64,000 nucleotides of DNA from Microbacterium esteraromaticum (GCF_016907315.1 NZ_JAFBBS010000001.1:2108001-2172000); one strand, 5' to 3'. Positions 52,314 through 63,028 are shown, numbered from the stretch's first letter. Notes: generated by a model from the letters alone, not told the origin. Made by a program: numbers and translations.

Positions 52314-54380
52314 ATGGTCGACGCAGCCATCCGCCCCACCACCGCCGACGCACCGGCCGGTGCCGAGCACGAGGCCACGTCGATCGACGTCGAGCGCGTG
52401 AACGAGCTGCTCATGGGCACCTGGGCGCAGACCCGCCGCGAGGCTCGCGAGATGATCAAGGATCCGGCGTTCTGGCGCGACGACAGCCTCGCGAAGGACG
52501 AGCACCGTGAGCGCGTGCTCTCGCAGCTGCACCTGCTGGTCGAGAACGGCGCCGTGCACCGCGCGTTCCCGAAGCGATTCGGCGGTGAGGAGAACAACGG
52601 CGCCAACATCGCCGGCTTCGAAGAGCTCGTCGCCGCAGACCCGAGCCTGCAGATCAAGTCGGGCGTGCAGTGGGGCCTGTTCGGGTCGGCGATCCTGCAG
52701 CTCGGCACCGAGCAGCACCACGAGAAGTGGCTGCCGGGGGTCATGGACCTGTCCATCCCCGGTGCGTTCGCGATGACCGAGATCGGACACGGCTCCGATG
52801 TCGCCGCCGTCGGCACGACCGCCACGTACGACCCCGCGACCGAGGAGTTCGTGATCAACACGCCGTTCCGCGCGGCGACCAAGGAGTACCTCGGCAACGC
52901 CGCCCTGCACGGCATCGCGGCAACGGTCTTCGCCCAGCTGATCACCAACGGGGTCAACCACGGCGTGCACTGCTTCTACGTACCGCTGCGCGACGAGAAC
53001 GGGCAGGACCTGCCGGGAATCGGCCGTGAGGACGACGGCCTCAAGGGCGGGCTGAACGGCATCGACAACGGCCGTCTCAGCTTCGACCACGTGCGCGTCC
53101 CCCGCACCAACCTGCTCAACCGCTACGGCGACGTCGCAGCCGACGGCACGTACACGAGCGAGATCGAGAGCCCCGGCCGCCGCTTCTTCACCATGCTCGG
53201 CACGCTCGTGCAGGGGCGCGTCTCGCTCGACGGAGCGTCTTCGTGGGCATCCGCCCTCGGCCTGCACATCGCGATCACCTACGCGACGCAGCGTCGTCAG
53301 TTCGACGGCGCGAACGGCGAGGAGACCGTGCTGCTCGACTACGGCAAGCACCAGCGCCGCCTGCTGCCTCGTCTGGCGACCACCTACGCCCAGATCTTCG
53401 CGCACGACGAGTTCCTGCAGAAGTTCGACGGCGTCTTCTCGGGCCGCACCGACACCGCAGAGGATCGTGAAGACCTCGAGACCCTCGCCGCAGCGCTCAA
53501 GCCGCTGTCGACGTGGCACGCGCTCGACACCCTTCAGGAGGCGCGGGAGGCGTGCGGCGGAGCGGGCTTCATGTACGAGAACCGCCTCGTGGGCCTCCGC
53601 GCCGACCTCGACATCTACGTCACGTTCGAGGGCGACAACAACATCCTTCTGCAGCTGGTCGGCAAGCGTCTGCTCACCGACTTCGCCGGACAGTTCAAGG
53701 GTGCAGACGCCAGGACCCTCGCCAGGTACGCGGTCGGTCAGACCGCGGGCAAGGTGTTCCACGGCGCTGGGCTCCGCGCCCTCGGGCAGGCGGTCGCCGA
53801 CTTCGGCTCGACTGCTCGCTCGGTCGAGCTCGGCCTGCGCGAGGAGCAGCAGCACGAGCTGCTCACCGAGCGGGTGCAGCAGATGATCGCCGACATCGCC
53901 GGACGCCTTCGCGCCGCAGGCAAGGACAAGGTGCTCGGCGAGAAGCTGTTCAACGAGAACCAGGCCGAGCTGATCGAAGCAGCCCGCGCGCACGGCGAGC
54001 TGCTGCAGTGGGAGGCGTTCACCGACGCGATCCGCCGCATCGACGATCCCGGCACGCTGCAGGTGCTGACGTGGCTGCGCGACCTGTTCGGCCTCTCGCT
54101 GATCGAGAAGCACCTCGCCTGGCACATGATCAACGGACGACTGTCGATGCAGCGCGCCGCCGCCGTGTCGAGCTACATCGACCGCCTCTGCGCTCGCCTG
54201 CGTCCGCACGCCCTCGAGCTCGTGCAGGCCTTCGGCTACGAGCCCGAGCACGTGCGCGCTCCCATCGCGAGCGGCATCGAGCAGCAGCGTCAGGATGAGG
54301 CGCGCGCGTACTACGCCGCCCTCGAAGCCTCGGGCGAGGCGCCGATCTCGGAGAAGACGCTCAAGCAGAAGAAGCGCTGA
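52314..54380 (+). CDS. Acyl-CoA oxidase/dehydrogenase family protein, long form
   Basis: 688 residues, the size of acyl-CoA oxidases rather than dehydrogenases (about 390). The N-terminal alpha domain contains FPKRFGGEENNGANIAGF. The FAD site is AMTEIGHGSDVAAVGTTATY, and the middle has GRVSLDGASSWASALG. The C-terminal half has EACGGAGFMYENRLVGLRAD and the catalytic Glu in VTFEGDNNILLQLVGKRLL. A second helical C-terminal domain follows. It probably oxidises acyl-CoA with oxygen or another acceptor. GAGAGGAA precedes ATG 52314. Confidence 0.92.
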   Translation: MVDAAIRPTTADAPAGAEHEATSIDVERVNELLMGTWAQTRREAREMIKDPAFWRDDSLAKDEHRERVLSQLHLLVENGAVHRAFPKRFGGEENNGANIAGFEELVAADPSLQIKSGVQWGLFGSAILQLGTEQHHEKWLPGVMDLSIPGAFAMTEIGHGSDVAAVGTTATYDPATEEFVINTPFRAATKEYLGNAALHGIAATVFAQLITNGVNHGVHCFYVPLRDENGQDLPGIGREDDGLKGGLNGIDNGRLSFDHVRVPRTNLLNRYGDVAADGTYTSEIESPGRRFFTMLGTLVQGRVSLDGASSWASALGLHIAITYATQRRQFDGANGEETVLLDYGKHQRRLLPRLATTYAQIFAHDEFLQKFDGVFSGRTDTAEDREDLETLAAALKPLSTWHALDTLQEAREACGGAGFMYENRLVGLRADLDIYVTFEGDNNILLQLVGKRLLTDFAGQFKGADARTLARYAVGQTAGKVFHGAGLRALGQAVADFGSTARSVELGLREEQQHELLTERVQQMIADIAGRLRAAGKDKVLGEKLFNENQAELIEAARAHGELLQWEAFTDAIRRIDDPGTLQVLTWLRDLFGLSLIEKHLAWHMINGRLSMQRAAAVSSYIDRLCARLRPHALELVQAFGYEPEHVRAPIASGIEQQRQDEARAYYAALEASGEAPISEKTLKQKKR

Positions 54381-54398
54381 GCACGGCGCGCGGAATCG

Positions 54399-54445
54399 GA
54401 CGCCTGCCGCGGAGGGGATCTCGCATCCCGTCAGCGGCAGGCGTC
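54399..54445 (+). terminator. Terminator of the acyl-CoA oxidase gene
   Basis: A perfect 12-bp stem GACGCCTGCCGC (54399-54410) / GCGGCAGGCGTC (54434-54445) followed by TTCCTCC. Confidence 0.8.
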
Positions 54446-54496
54446 TTCCTCCGCTCGGGGCGCACGGGCGTCGGAGCCCGGCGGTAGCGTGGCGCC

Positions 54497-55066
54497 ATGG
54501 CATCCCTGATCACCGCCTCCGACGGGCGCGCCCGCTGCGCCTGGGTCGGAGACGACGCCGAATACCGTCGCTACCACGACGAGGAGTGGGGTCACCCGCT
54601 GCACGGCGACCGCGCCCTGTTCGAGAAGATGGCGCTCGAGGGGTTCCAGGCCGGCCTGAGCTGGATCACCATCCTGCGCAAGCGCCCGCGGTTCCGCGAG
54701 GCGTTCGCCGATTTCGACCCGGCGCTGGTCGCCGCCTTCGGGTCCGACGACGTCGATCGCCTGATGGCGGATGCCGGAATCATCCGCAACCGCGCGAAGA
54801 TCGCCGCCACGATCTCGAACGCCGCACTCGTGCGCGACATGGCGGAGGGAGAGCTGGATGCCCTGATGTGGTCATTCGCGCCGCAGGCATCCCGCCCCCG
54901 CCCTCGCGACTTCGGCGAGGTGCCGGCGGTGACGGCTGAGTCGACGGCTCTGAGCAAAGCGCTGCGAAAGCGCGGATTCCGGTTCGTCGGGCCGACGACC
55001 ATGTACGCGCTGATGCAGTCTGCGGGCATGGTCGACGACCACGTCGAGGGGTGCTGGCGGGCCTGA
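54497..55066 (+). CDS. tag: DNA-3-methyladenine glycosylase I
   Basis: 189 residues, the Tag family that removes 3-methyladenine from DNA. Motifs: RCAWVGDDAEYRRYHDEEWG at the N-terminus (zinc Cys), the catalytic-pocket Glu/Trp in ALEGFQAGLSWITIL, and the C-terminal SAGMVDDHVEGCWR (zinc His and Cys). ATG 54497 is preceded by TAGCGT (54485-54490) exactly 6 bases away, predicting leaderless translation. Confidence 0.95.
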   Translation: MASLITASDGRARCAWVGDDAEYRRYHDEEWGHPLHGDRALFEKMALEGFQAGLSWITILRKRPRFREAFADFDPALVAAFGSDDVDRLMADAGIIRNRAKIAATISNAALVRDMAEGELDALMWSFAPQASRPRPRDFGEVPAVTAESTALSKALRKRGFRFVGPTTMYALMQSAGMVDDHVEGCWRA

Positions 55067-55081
55067 CCGCCGGTGCCTCCG

Positions 55082-55124
55082 CCGAGACGGTCGGGTCCGT
55101 GAAGCTGCACGGCGCCCGTCTCGG
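55082..55124 (+). terminator. Terminator of tag
   Basis: A 9-bp stem CCGAGACGG (55082-55090) / CCGTCTCGG (55116-55124) with an inner CCGTG/CACGG. The rest of the gap to 55243 shows no other clear feature besides the next gene's ribosome site. Confidence 0.65.
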
Positions 55125-55243
55125 AGTGAGCCGCGCCGACGAGCGGACACGGCTGACGGCGCCTACCCGGGGTGCGCGAGGGTCTCTGACAGGATCGGAT
55201 GAGCGGTGCGAGAACCGCCCGCAGATGACACAAAGGAGTGCAT

Positions 55244-56740
55244 ATGATCACCCGCATGAGATCGCGAACAGCGCGGATCGCAGTGGCCGCCGCCATTCTC
55301 GGAGTCGGCGTCGTCGGCGTCCAGCCGGCTTTCGCGGCCCCGGCCGATGAGGCCGCATCGACCCCGGTGCCCATCTCCACCCCCGACGGCCAGGTGTCGA
55401 GCTACGTCGTCAACACCAAGATCGTGAACCCCGGTCAGGTGCGCAAGGCCGAGGCGGCGGTCGTCGCCGCCGGCGGCGTCGTGGTGCAGTCGTGGCCGCA
55501 GATCGGCGTGATCGTCGCGCACTCGACGAAGGCGGATTTCCGCACCGCGGTCGTCGCCGCGGGCGGCAACTCCATCGCATCCGCCGGTCCGACCCGCTCG
55601 GTGGCGGTCAGCGAGGGAACACCCGAGGGCGTCGCGACCCCGTGGGGTCCTGGCAAGGGTCAGCTGAAGAAGGCTGAGACCAAGAAGTCCGACATCTCCG
55701 ACGGCACCGCGGCGACCTCGACCGACCCCCGCGAGGGCGAGCAGTGGGACATGAAGATGATCAACGTGCCGCAGGCGCACGAGATCACCACGGGCTCCCC
55801 GGACGTGCTCATCGGCGTGCTCGACTCTGGCATCGACCCGGATCACCCCGACCTCGCCAGCCAGATCGATCGACTCAACTCGGTCGGCTGCACCGACGCC
55901 GGTCGTCCGGCGACGGGTGAGGCGGCGTGGGCGCCCACGACGAGCGACCACGGCACCCACGTGGCCGGCACCATCGGCGCCGCACGCAACGGCGTCGGGA
56001 TCGTCGGCATCGCACCCGGATCGAAGATGGCCTCGGTCAAGGTCGTCAACGACGACGGGTTCATCTACCCCGAGTACGCGGTGTGCGGCTTCATGGAAGC
56101 CGGCCTCAAGGGCATGGACGTCACCAACAACAGCTACTACGTCGACCCGTTCGAGTTCTGGTGCGGCGATCAGCCCGAGCAGGCTCCGGCGATGGAGGCC
56201 GTGCGCCGCGCGGTCGACTGGTCGACCTCGAAGGGTGCCGTGCACGTCGCAGCCGCGGGCAACAGCTCGTACGACCTGTCGGCGAAGACGACCGACGACA
56301 GCAGCCCCAACGACGCTGCCGAGCCGACCCTGCGCGAGATCAACAGCTCGTGCAAGGACATCCCGACCGAGCTCGACGGCGTCGTGACGGTTTCGTCGGT
56401 CGACAGCCGTGGGGCCCTGTCGTCGTTCTCGAACCGGGGACTCGGCGTGATCGATGTCGCGGCTCCCGGCAGCCGGGTGCTCTCGACCATCGTGCGCGAC
56501 AACGGCTACGGCCTGAAGAGCGGCACCTCGATGGCGTCGCCGCACGTCGCCGGCGTCGCGGCGCTCATGAAGTCGGCCCACCCGACGTGGGGACCCGACC
56601 GCATCGCGGACGAGCTGCGCGCGCAGGCGATCGACACCGCGTGCACCGTGACGACGGTGGCGGCGCCCTGCGTGGGCACCGACGACGAGAACTCCTTCTA
56701 CGGTGAGGGACTCGTCGACGCGTACGCCGCCGTCCGCTGA
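55244..56740 (+). CDS. Secreted subtilisin-like serine protease (S8)
   Basis: 498 residues. A signal peptide (RIAVAAAILGVGVVGVQPAFA) is cleaved near residue 32. An I9-like prodomain (about 45-125) is followed by the S8 domain with the complete triad: Asp194 in VLDSGIDPDHPD, His236 in DHGTHVAGTIG, and Ser429 in SGTSMASPHVAG; the oxyanion Asn is in AAAGNSSYD. There is no C-terminal anchor, so it is probably released. ATG 55244 has AAAGGAG (55232-55238). It precedes the giant surface protein but is separated by a terminator, so it has a separate transcript. Confidence 0.94.
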   Translation: MITRMRSRTARIAVAAAILGVGVVGVQPAFAAPADEAASTPVPISTPDGQVSSYVVNTKIVNPGQVRKAEAAVVAAGGVVVQSWPQIGVIVAHSTKADFRTAVVAAGGNSIASAGPTRSVAVSEGTPEGVATPWGPGKGQLKKAETKKSDISDGTAATSTDPREGEQWDMKMINVPQAHEITTGSPDVLIGVLDSGIDPDHPDLASQIDRLNSVGCTDAGRPATGEAAWAPTTSDHGTHVAGTIGAARNGVGIVGIAPGSKMASVKVVNDDGFIYPEYAVCGFMEAGLKGMDVTNNSYYVDPFEFWCGDQPEQAPAMEAVRRAVDWSTSKGAVHVAAAGNSSYDLSAKTTDDSSPNDAAEPTLREINSSCKDIPTELDGVVTVSSVDSRGALSSFSNRGLGVIDVAAPGSRVLSTIVRDNGYGLKSGTSMASPHVAGVAALMKSAHPTWGPDRIADELRAQAIDTACTVTTVAAPCVGTDDENSFYGEGLVDAYAAVR

Positions 56741-56760
56741 CACGACCACGCAGCGCTGAG

Positions 56761-56790
56761 CGGGTGCACGGCCTCGGGGTCGTGCACCCG
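56761..56790 (+). terminator. Terminator of the subtilase gene
   Basis: A perfect 10-bp stem CGGGTGCACG (56761-56770) / CGTGCACCCG (56781-56790) followed by TTCTGTGTGT. Further on, TAGGAT (56871-56876) may be the -10 box of the surface-protein gene. Confidence 0.8.
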
Positions 56791-56917
56791 TTCTGTGTGT
56801 CCGCTGCGGCGCCGGGAGCATGGGCAGAGGTACCCATGCGCTCGGCACGACGGCATTCGTGACCCCCGGTTAGGATGTTGACGGCGTTTCGCGACGCCCG
56901 AGGGGGGTTGACTGAGT

Positions 56918-59900
56918 ATGAAGGCACTGTCATGGGTCCGATCGCGACCGAAGACGGCGGCATCGATCGCGGGGGTTGCGATCGGAGCGGTGGCACTGAC
57001 CACGATGGCTGTGGCCTACGACGGCCTGCCGACCACGAAGGTCGACCTGAACGACGCCGGCGTCTGGCTGACGAAGTCCTCGAGCTTCCTCGTGGGGCAC
57101 TTCAACCATGAGTCGACGGTGCTCGATGGCGGCATGCGCGCGGCGAGCGAGAACTATGACGTGCTGCAGGACGGCGAGACGGTGCTGGTGGCCGACAGCG
57201 GCGAGAGCACGCTGACGGCGGTGGACCCCGCCCGCATGGTGCTGGGTGACAGCGCCTCTGTACCGGGCAGTGCCAAGGTCGCTCTCGGGGCGAAGACCGT
57301 CGCGATCCTCGACGACAAGTCCGGCGATCTCTGGATCACGTCGGCGAAGGGACTCTCGGGCTTCGACATCAAGGCCGCCGACCCGACTGTCGAGCTCGGC
57401 AAGGGCGCCGATGTGACGGTGGGGCGTGACGGCACGGTGTACGCGCTCTCGGGTGAGAAGGGCGAGGTCGTCACGGTTCCGTCCGATCCCGAGGGCATGC
57501 CGCTCGAGCCCGCGACCGCGTCGGTCGGCGAGCTCGATCTGAGCGAGCAGCCGAGCATCACCGCGGTCGGCTCGACGCCTGTGGTGCTCGACGCCGCGGC
57601 CGGCGTCGTGACGACTCCCGGCGGGTTCCGCACCGAGATCGATCAGGCGGCGGATGCCGTGCTGCAGCAGGCATCCGCTGATTCGGCAGCGGTGGCGATC
57701 GCGACGCCGACCGCTCTCCTGCAGGTGCCGCTCGACGGCGGCGAACCGGTCGATGAGAAGGCCGATGGCACGGGCACCCCGGCAGCTCCGGTGCAGCTGC
57801 GCGGCTGCACCTACGGCGCGTGGGCCGTGTCGGCGACGTTCATCCGCGACTGCACGGGCGACTCGCTCGACGTGAAAGAGAGCATCCCCGGCGCCGAGAA
57901 CTCCGCGTCGCTGGCCTTCCGCGTGAACCGCGACGTGATCGTGCTCAACGACATCATCGGCGGGGCGGCGTGGCTGGCGAACGAGAGCCTGCAGCGCGTG
58001 GACGACTGGAGCGTGCTCGTTCCGCCGGAGGGCGAGAGTGAGGACGACGAGAACACGACCCAGGAGACCGTCGAAACCTCCCTGCCGGAGCGCAAGGAGA
58101 AGAACACCGTCCCCACGGCTGAGGACGACCCCGATCTCGGCGTCCGTCCCGGCGGCACGACCCTGCTGTCGGTTCTCGACAACGACAACGATCCCGACGG
58201 CGACGTGCTCGTGGCATCGCTGAAGGGAAAGCAGCCGTCGGTGGGCGAGGTGCGTCCGATCCTCAACGGCGCCGCCCTGCAGATCGCCGTGCCAGAAGAC
58301 GCGACGGGGACGTCGACCTTCACCTACGAGATCGACGACGGACGCGGCGGGCGTGACACAGCCCAGGTCACCGTCTCGGTGCACGACGACAAGACGAACG
58401 GCGCCCCGCGCCCCAAGCGCACGAGCAAGGTGGCGGTCGAGGCTGGCGGCACCGTCTCGTACAACGTGCTGCCCGACTGGCGCGATCCCGACGGCGACGA
58501 CCTGTACCTGCGCGGTGTCGAGCCGGCACCGGGTGACGAGGTCGAGTTCACCACCGACGGCAAGATCACGTACCGGGCTGTCGCGAGCCTGCAGGGCCGC
58601 AAAGAGATCGAGATCAGCATCTCGGATGCCATGGGCAAGGTCGCGACGGGCAAGGTCGTGCTCGATGTCAAGCCCGAGGGCTCGACGAACCCGCTCACCA
58701 ACGCCGATCACGTCGTGACGCGCGCAGGGGAGTCCGTCACCGTCTCGCCGCTCGCGAACGACACGAGCTCGGGCCGGGAGCAGCTGCGGCTGGCGCGCGT
58801 CGAGGACACCGCTGGTGTCGAGCTCGACCGCGACTACCCGAACCGCAAGTTCGCATTCAAGGCGAACGCGCCGGGCACCTATTACGTGCAGTACCTCGCG
58901 ACAGCGGGGCCGAAGCCCGCGAAGGGCATCGTGCGCGTCGACGTGCTCGACAAGCAGCAGAGCGATCTCGCGCCGGTCGCGGTGCGCGACGTCGCCATGC
59001 TCACCTCGGGCAGTGAAGCGCTCGTCGGCGTGCTCGGCAATGACAGCGACCCCGCAGGCGGCGTGCTGGTTGTGCAGTCGGTCTCTGTGCCGCCGAGCAG
59101 TGGCGTGAACGTGTCGGTGCTCAACCACGAGACGCTGCGCGTCAGCGACCAGGGCTCGCTCTCCGAGCCTGTGCGCATCACCTACCGCATCTCGAACGGC
59201 AAGAAGTCGGCCGAGGGCGACGTCGTGGTCATCCCGATCCCGGCGCCGACGAAGCTTCTCGCGCCTGTCACGAACGACGACGAGGCGGTCGTGCGCGTCG
59301 GCGACGTGGTGACCATCCCCGTGCTCGACAACGACGTGCATCCCAACGGCGACAAGCTGACGGTCGCTCCGGACCTGGTCGAGCCGCTGGTCGATCCGGA
59401 GGACGGCGAGGCGTTCGTCTCGCAGGATGCCGTGCGCTTCCGCGCGGGGAAGAACCCGGGCACCGTGTACATCACGTACGAGGCCGTCGACACCCGTGGC
59501 CAGAAAGCCGGCGGTCACATCTCGGTGCAGGTGCTGCCCATCGACGACGACGGCACGAACGCCGCGCCCCGTCCGCGTGACCTGACCGCGCGCGCTCTCG
59601 CCGGTTCGCGGATCAACATCCCCGTGCCGCTCGACGGCCTCGACGCCGACGGCGACTCGGTCGAGCTGATCGGCGTCGACAGCGCGCCGGTCAAGGGGCG
59701 CATCGTCGAGCAGGGCAACAACTACCTCACCTACGAGGCCTACGAGGATGCGTCCGGCGTCGACGCCTTCAGCTACCGGGTGCGCGACCGCCTCGGAGCC
59801 GAGTCGCGGGCATCCATCCGGGTGGGGATCGCCCCGCCCGAGGCGGTGAACCAGGCGCCCTACGCCGTGAACGACTCGGTTGTCGTTCGTCCAGGCCGAT

Positions 59901-62900
59901 CGGTGGCGGTGCCTGCTCTGGCGAACGACTCCGACCCCGAAGGCGACCGCATCGGCTACCTGAAGTCGGGCCTGACGCTTCCTCCGGATGTGACGGGCAT
60001 GAAGGCCAGGATCTCGGGCGACCGCATCGTCATCGACGTGCCGGACGAGGAGCTCGAGACCTCGCTGCAGTACACGATCAGCGACGCGAAGGGCGCGCGA
60101 GGCACCGCGGCCATCTTCGTGAAGGTCGACAAGGACGTCCCGCTGATGAACCCCATCGCCCGCGACGACCGCGTGCAGGTGGAGGACGTGAAGGACGACC
60201 TGTCGGTCGACCTCGACATCCTGCGCAACGATGAAGACCCCGACGGCACGATCGAGGGCGTCGACGTCACGCTCGAAGACGGCGCGCGTCTGCTCGGCGA
60301 CGGCAAGGTGCGGGTGAAGGTCGGCGAGGAGCGTCAGCTGATCCGCTACGTGATCACCGACCAGGACGAGCTCGCGTCATCGGCGTTCATCTTCGTGCCC
60401 GCGATCGACGAGCTGCGGCCGCGCCTCAAGTCGACCAAGCCGCTCGAGGTCAAGAGCGGTGAGACCAAGGAGATCCCGCTCGAGAAGTACGTCGTGGTGG
60501 CCGGCGGCGGCGACGTCCGCCTCACCGAGGCGGCGAAGGTGAGCGCGTCGTACGCGAACGGCGACGACCTGATCAAGGACACCACCACCCTCGTGTACAC
60601 GTCGAAGGACCGCTATTTCGGTGAGGACGCGCTGACGTTCGAGGTCACCGACGGAGACGGCCCTGACGACCCCGAGGGTCGCAAGTCCACGCTGACGATC
60701 CCGATCACGGTGCTGCCGCCCGACAACCAGCCGCCGACGCTCACGAGCGCGCAGATGCAGATCGCGCCAGGCGAGAAGCCGACCGCGCTGGACCTCGCGG
60801 GCCTCGCGACCGACCCCGACCCGAAGGACAAGGGCAAGCTCCGCTTCTCGGTCACGTCGCAGCCGGGTGAGGGCATCGACGCGCGCGTCGACGGCACGAC
60901 GCTGTATGCCGAGACGGGACCGGACACCCCGAAGGGCACGGCCGTCACGATACCGATCACGGTGACGGACGGAACCACCGAGCCCGTCGAGGGCACCGTG
61001 CAGGTGACCGTGACGGCATCCACCCGCTCGCTGGCTGTCGCGAGCCCCGATTCGGTCGACGAGGCCGACCAGGGCGAGACCATCACGGTTCCCGCGCTCG
61101 CGAACGACATCAACCCGTTCGTCGCCGACGGCGTGCCGCTGAAGCTGCTCACCGCGGAGGTCGAGAGCGGCCAGGGGTCGGCGAAGGTCGCCGGTGATGC
61201 CGTGAGCATCACACCGGACAAGACGTTCGTCGGCGTGATGGTGGTGCGCTACCGCGTGCAGGACGCGACGAAGGATCCCGATCGCGAGGTCGAGGGCCGC
61301 ATCACGGTGACGGTGCAGGGCATTCCGGATGCCCCCGGCCGGCCGACCGTGACTGCGGTCGAGGACCGCACCGTTGTGCTCAACTGGTCGGCGCCGTCGA
61401 ACAACGGCGCGGAGATCACCGAGTACACGGTCACGTCGGTGTCAGGCAATCCGTACACGAAGGCCTGCACGTCGACCACGTGCACGCTCGACGGGCTGAC
61501 GAACAACGTCGAGTACACGTTCGCGGTCACGGCGACCAACCGCGTGGGCGATGGTCCGGCCTCTGCCGCGTCGGAGGTCGCACGCCCCGACACCCGCCCC
61601 GACACCCCGCTGCCGCCGAAGCTCGCCTTCGGCGACAAGGCCCTCGACGTGTCGTGGACGACGCCGACCTCGAGCGGTTCTCCGGTCGAGTCGTACACGC
61701 TCGAGATCTCGCCCACCCCGCCGTCGGGCATCGGGCAGAAGACGGGCGTCACCGGCAACTCGCTGCGCTGGGAGGGCCTCGAGAACGGCACGAGCTACAG
61801 CGTGCGGATCCAGGCGCACAACCGCGCGCCCGACCCGTCGAGCTGGAGCATGTACTCGGCGGCCGAGATCCCGGCGGGGCCGCCAGCCGCCGTCGCCGCG
61901 CCCACGGTCAGCAGCGCGCCGTCGGTCGGCAGCGAGGCGCAGATGACGGTCAGCTGGTCGCAGCCGAACACCAACGGCGCGCCCATCGAGGAGTACGAGC
62001 TCATCACGTACCGCGGCGGCGGCGAGGTCTCCCGGACTGGCGTGGGGACGAGGACCTCGCAGACCGTGGTCGTACCCACCAGCACCGCTGACTACACGTA
62101 CGCCGTGCGCGCGAAGAACAAGGCCGACTGGGGCCCGGTCGGCGCACAATCCGCTCCGCAGCGCGCGTTCGGTCAGCCGGGCGCCCCCTCGAACGTGAAG
62201 GCGACACCGCTGGACAGCGCGATCCGCGTCGAGTTCACGATGACCGAGGCCGCGCGCAACGGCGCATCCCCCAGCGAGATGCGCTACCAGTTCCAGCGCA
62301 ACGCCGAGCAGTGGCAGCCGTGGGACGGCCAGTCGCTCATTCCCGCGAACAACGGCACGCCGTACACCGTGCGGGTGCGGGCGTACTCGGTCGTGGGCGG
62401 TCAGCAGTCGCAGACCGGTCCGTCTACGGCGTCGAACTCGGTCACGCCGTTCGGCCCACCGCACGCCCCGTCGGGTAGCGCGACGAAGAGCGGTGATCGA
62501 GCGATCAGGCTGACGTGGGACTCGAGAGGCTCGGAGAACGGCCGGCCGATCACGACGTACATCAGCATCGACAACGGCGGCTGGCAGCGGGTCGACTCGA
62601 AGACCGGCGAGCGCATCGTGGGCAACGGGTACGACCAGACGCACAACATCAAGGTGCGCGTCGAGGCCGAGGGAGGCGCGGCGGAGTCGCCGAGGTATTC
62701 CGCGACCACCGATTCGCCCCCGAAGCCGACCGCTGAGACGGTCAAGGGCACGTCGGGCAGCTGGTCGAACTGCAACACGTACTCCTGCGCCTACATGAAG
62801 GTGAAGGTGAGCAACTTCCCCGCGGGCAACTACCGCCTCTACTGCAACGACAGCGGTGGTCAGTGGGGCGGAGCCACGCACTACGTGCCGGCGAACGGCA

Positions 62901-62995
62901 CGGCTCAGGCGACGTGCTACTACGGCATGCCGAACACCAAGGTGTGGGTGACCATCGGCGGCTGGGGCGACGCGCAACCCATGACCTGGTACTGA
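56918..62995 (+). CDS. Giant Ig-like / fibronectin type III surface protein
   Basis: 2025 residues. One N-terminal hydrophobic segment (about 17-34) acts as signal anchor or signal peptide. About 50-370 are beta-rich with repeated DGxxLW-style motifs, possibly a propeller. An acidic linker (EGESEDDENTT) follows. From about 405 to 1460 come roughly eleven 90-100-residue Ig/cadherin-like repeats, many with the calcium-type loop NDxDPxGD. About 1470-1935 are five FN3 domains. The C-terminus (about 1940-2025) is a compact module with four cysteines (CNTYSC, LYCND, TCYYG). There is no LPxTG motif. ATG 56918 has GAGGGGGG upstream. MoxR follows 33 bp later. Confidence 0.9.
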   Translation: MKALSWVRSRPKTAASIAGVAIGAVALTTMAVAYDGLPTTKVDLNDAGVWLTKSSSFLVGHFNHESTVLDGGMRAASENYDVLQDGETVLVADSGESTLTAVDPARMVLGDSASVPGSAKVALGAKTVAILDDKSGDLWITSAKGLSGFDIKAADPTVELGKGADVTVGRDGTVYALSGEKGEVVTVPSDPEGMPLEPATASVGELDLSEQPSITAVGSTPVVLDAAAGVVTTPGGFRTEIDQAADAVLQQASADSAAVAIATPTALLQVPLDGGEPVDEKADGTGTPAAPVQLRGCTYGAWAVSATFIRDCTGDSLDVKESIPGAENSASLAFRVNRDVIVLNDIIGGAAWLANESLQRVDDWSVLVPPEGESEDDENTTQETVETSLPERKEKNTVPTAEDDPDLGVRPGGTTLLSVLDNDNDPDGDVLVASLKGKQPSVGEVRPILNGAALQIAVPEDATGTSTFTYEIDDGRGGRDTAQVTVSVHDDKTNGAPRPKRTSKVAVEAGGTVSYNVLPDWRDPDGDDLYLRGVEPAPGDEVEFTTDGKITYRAVASLQGRKEIEISISDAMGKVATGKVVLDVKPEGSTNPLTNADHVVTRAGESVTVSPLANDTSSGREQLRLARVEDTAGVELDRDYPNRKFAFKANAPGTYYVQYLATAGPKPAKGIVRVDVLDKQQSDLAPVAVRDVAMLTSGSEALVGVLGNDSDPAGGVLVVQSVSVPPSSGVNVSVLNHETLRVSDQGSLSEPVRITYRISNGKKSAEGDVVVIPIPAPTKLLAPVTNDDEAVVRVGDVVTIPVLDNDVHPNGDKLTVAPDLVEPLVDPEDGEAFVSQDAVRFRAGKNPGTVYITYEAVDTRGQKAGGHISVQVLPIDDDGTNAAPRPRDLTARALAGSRINIPVPLDGLDADGDSVELIGVDSAPVKGRIVEQGNNYLTYEAYEDASGVDAFSYRVRDRLGAESRASIRVGIAPPEAVNQAPYAVNDSVVVRPGRSVAVPALANDSDPEGDRIGYLKSGLTLPPDVTGMKARISGDRIVIDVPDEELETSLQYTISDAKGARGTAAIFVKVDKDVPLMNPIARDDRVQVEDVKDDLSVDLDILRNDEDPDGTIEGVDVTLEDGARLLGDGKVRVKVGEERQLIRYVITDQDELASSAFIFVPAIDELRPRLKSTKPLEVKSGETKEIPLEKYVVVAGGGDVRLTEAAKVSASYANGDDLIKDTTTLVYTSKDRYFGEDALTFEVTDGDGPDDPEGRKSTLTIPITVLPPDNQPPTLTSAQMQIAPGEKPTALDLAGLATDPDPKDKGKLRFSVTSQPGEGIDARVDGTTLYAETGPDTPKGTAVTIPITVTDGTTEPVEGTVQVTVTASTRSLAVASPDSVDEADQGETITVPALANDINPFVADGVPLKLLTAEVESGQGSAKVAGDAVSITPDKTFVGVMVVRYRVQDATKDPDREVEGRITVTVQGIPDAPGRPTVTAVEDRTVVLNWSAPSNNGAEITEYTVTSVSGNPYTKACTSTTCTLDGLTNNVEYTFAVTATNRVGDGPASAASEVARPDTRPDTPLPPKLAFGDKALDVSWTTPTSSGSPVESYTLEISPTPPSGIGQKTGVTGNSLRWEGLENGTSYSVRIQAHNRAPDPSSWSMYSAAEIPAGPPAAVAAPTVSSAPSVGSEAQMTVSWSQPNTNGAPIEEYELITYRGGGEVSRTGVGTRTSQTVVVPTSTADYTYAVRAKNKADWGPVGAQSAPQRAFGQPGAPSNVKATPLDSAIRVEFTMTEAARNGASPSEMRYQFQRNAEQWQPWDGQSLIPANNGTPYTVRVRAYSVVGGQQSQTGPSTASNSVTPFGPPHAPSGSATKSGDRAIRLTWDSRGSENGRPITTYISIDNGGWQRVDSKTGERIVGNGYDQTHNIKVRVEAEGGAAESPRYSATTDSPPKPTAETVKGTSGSWSNCNTYSCAYMKVKVSNFPAGNYRLYCNDSGGQWGGATHYVPANGTAQATCYYGMPNTKVWVTIGGWGDAQPMTWY

Positions 62996-63028
62996 CGACA
63001 GACGAATTCGAGAACGGACAGCACAGCA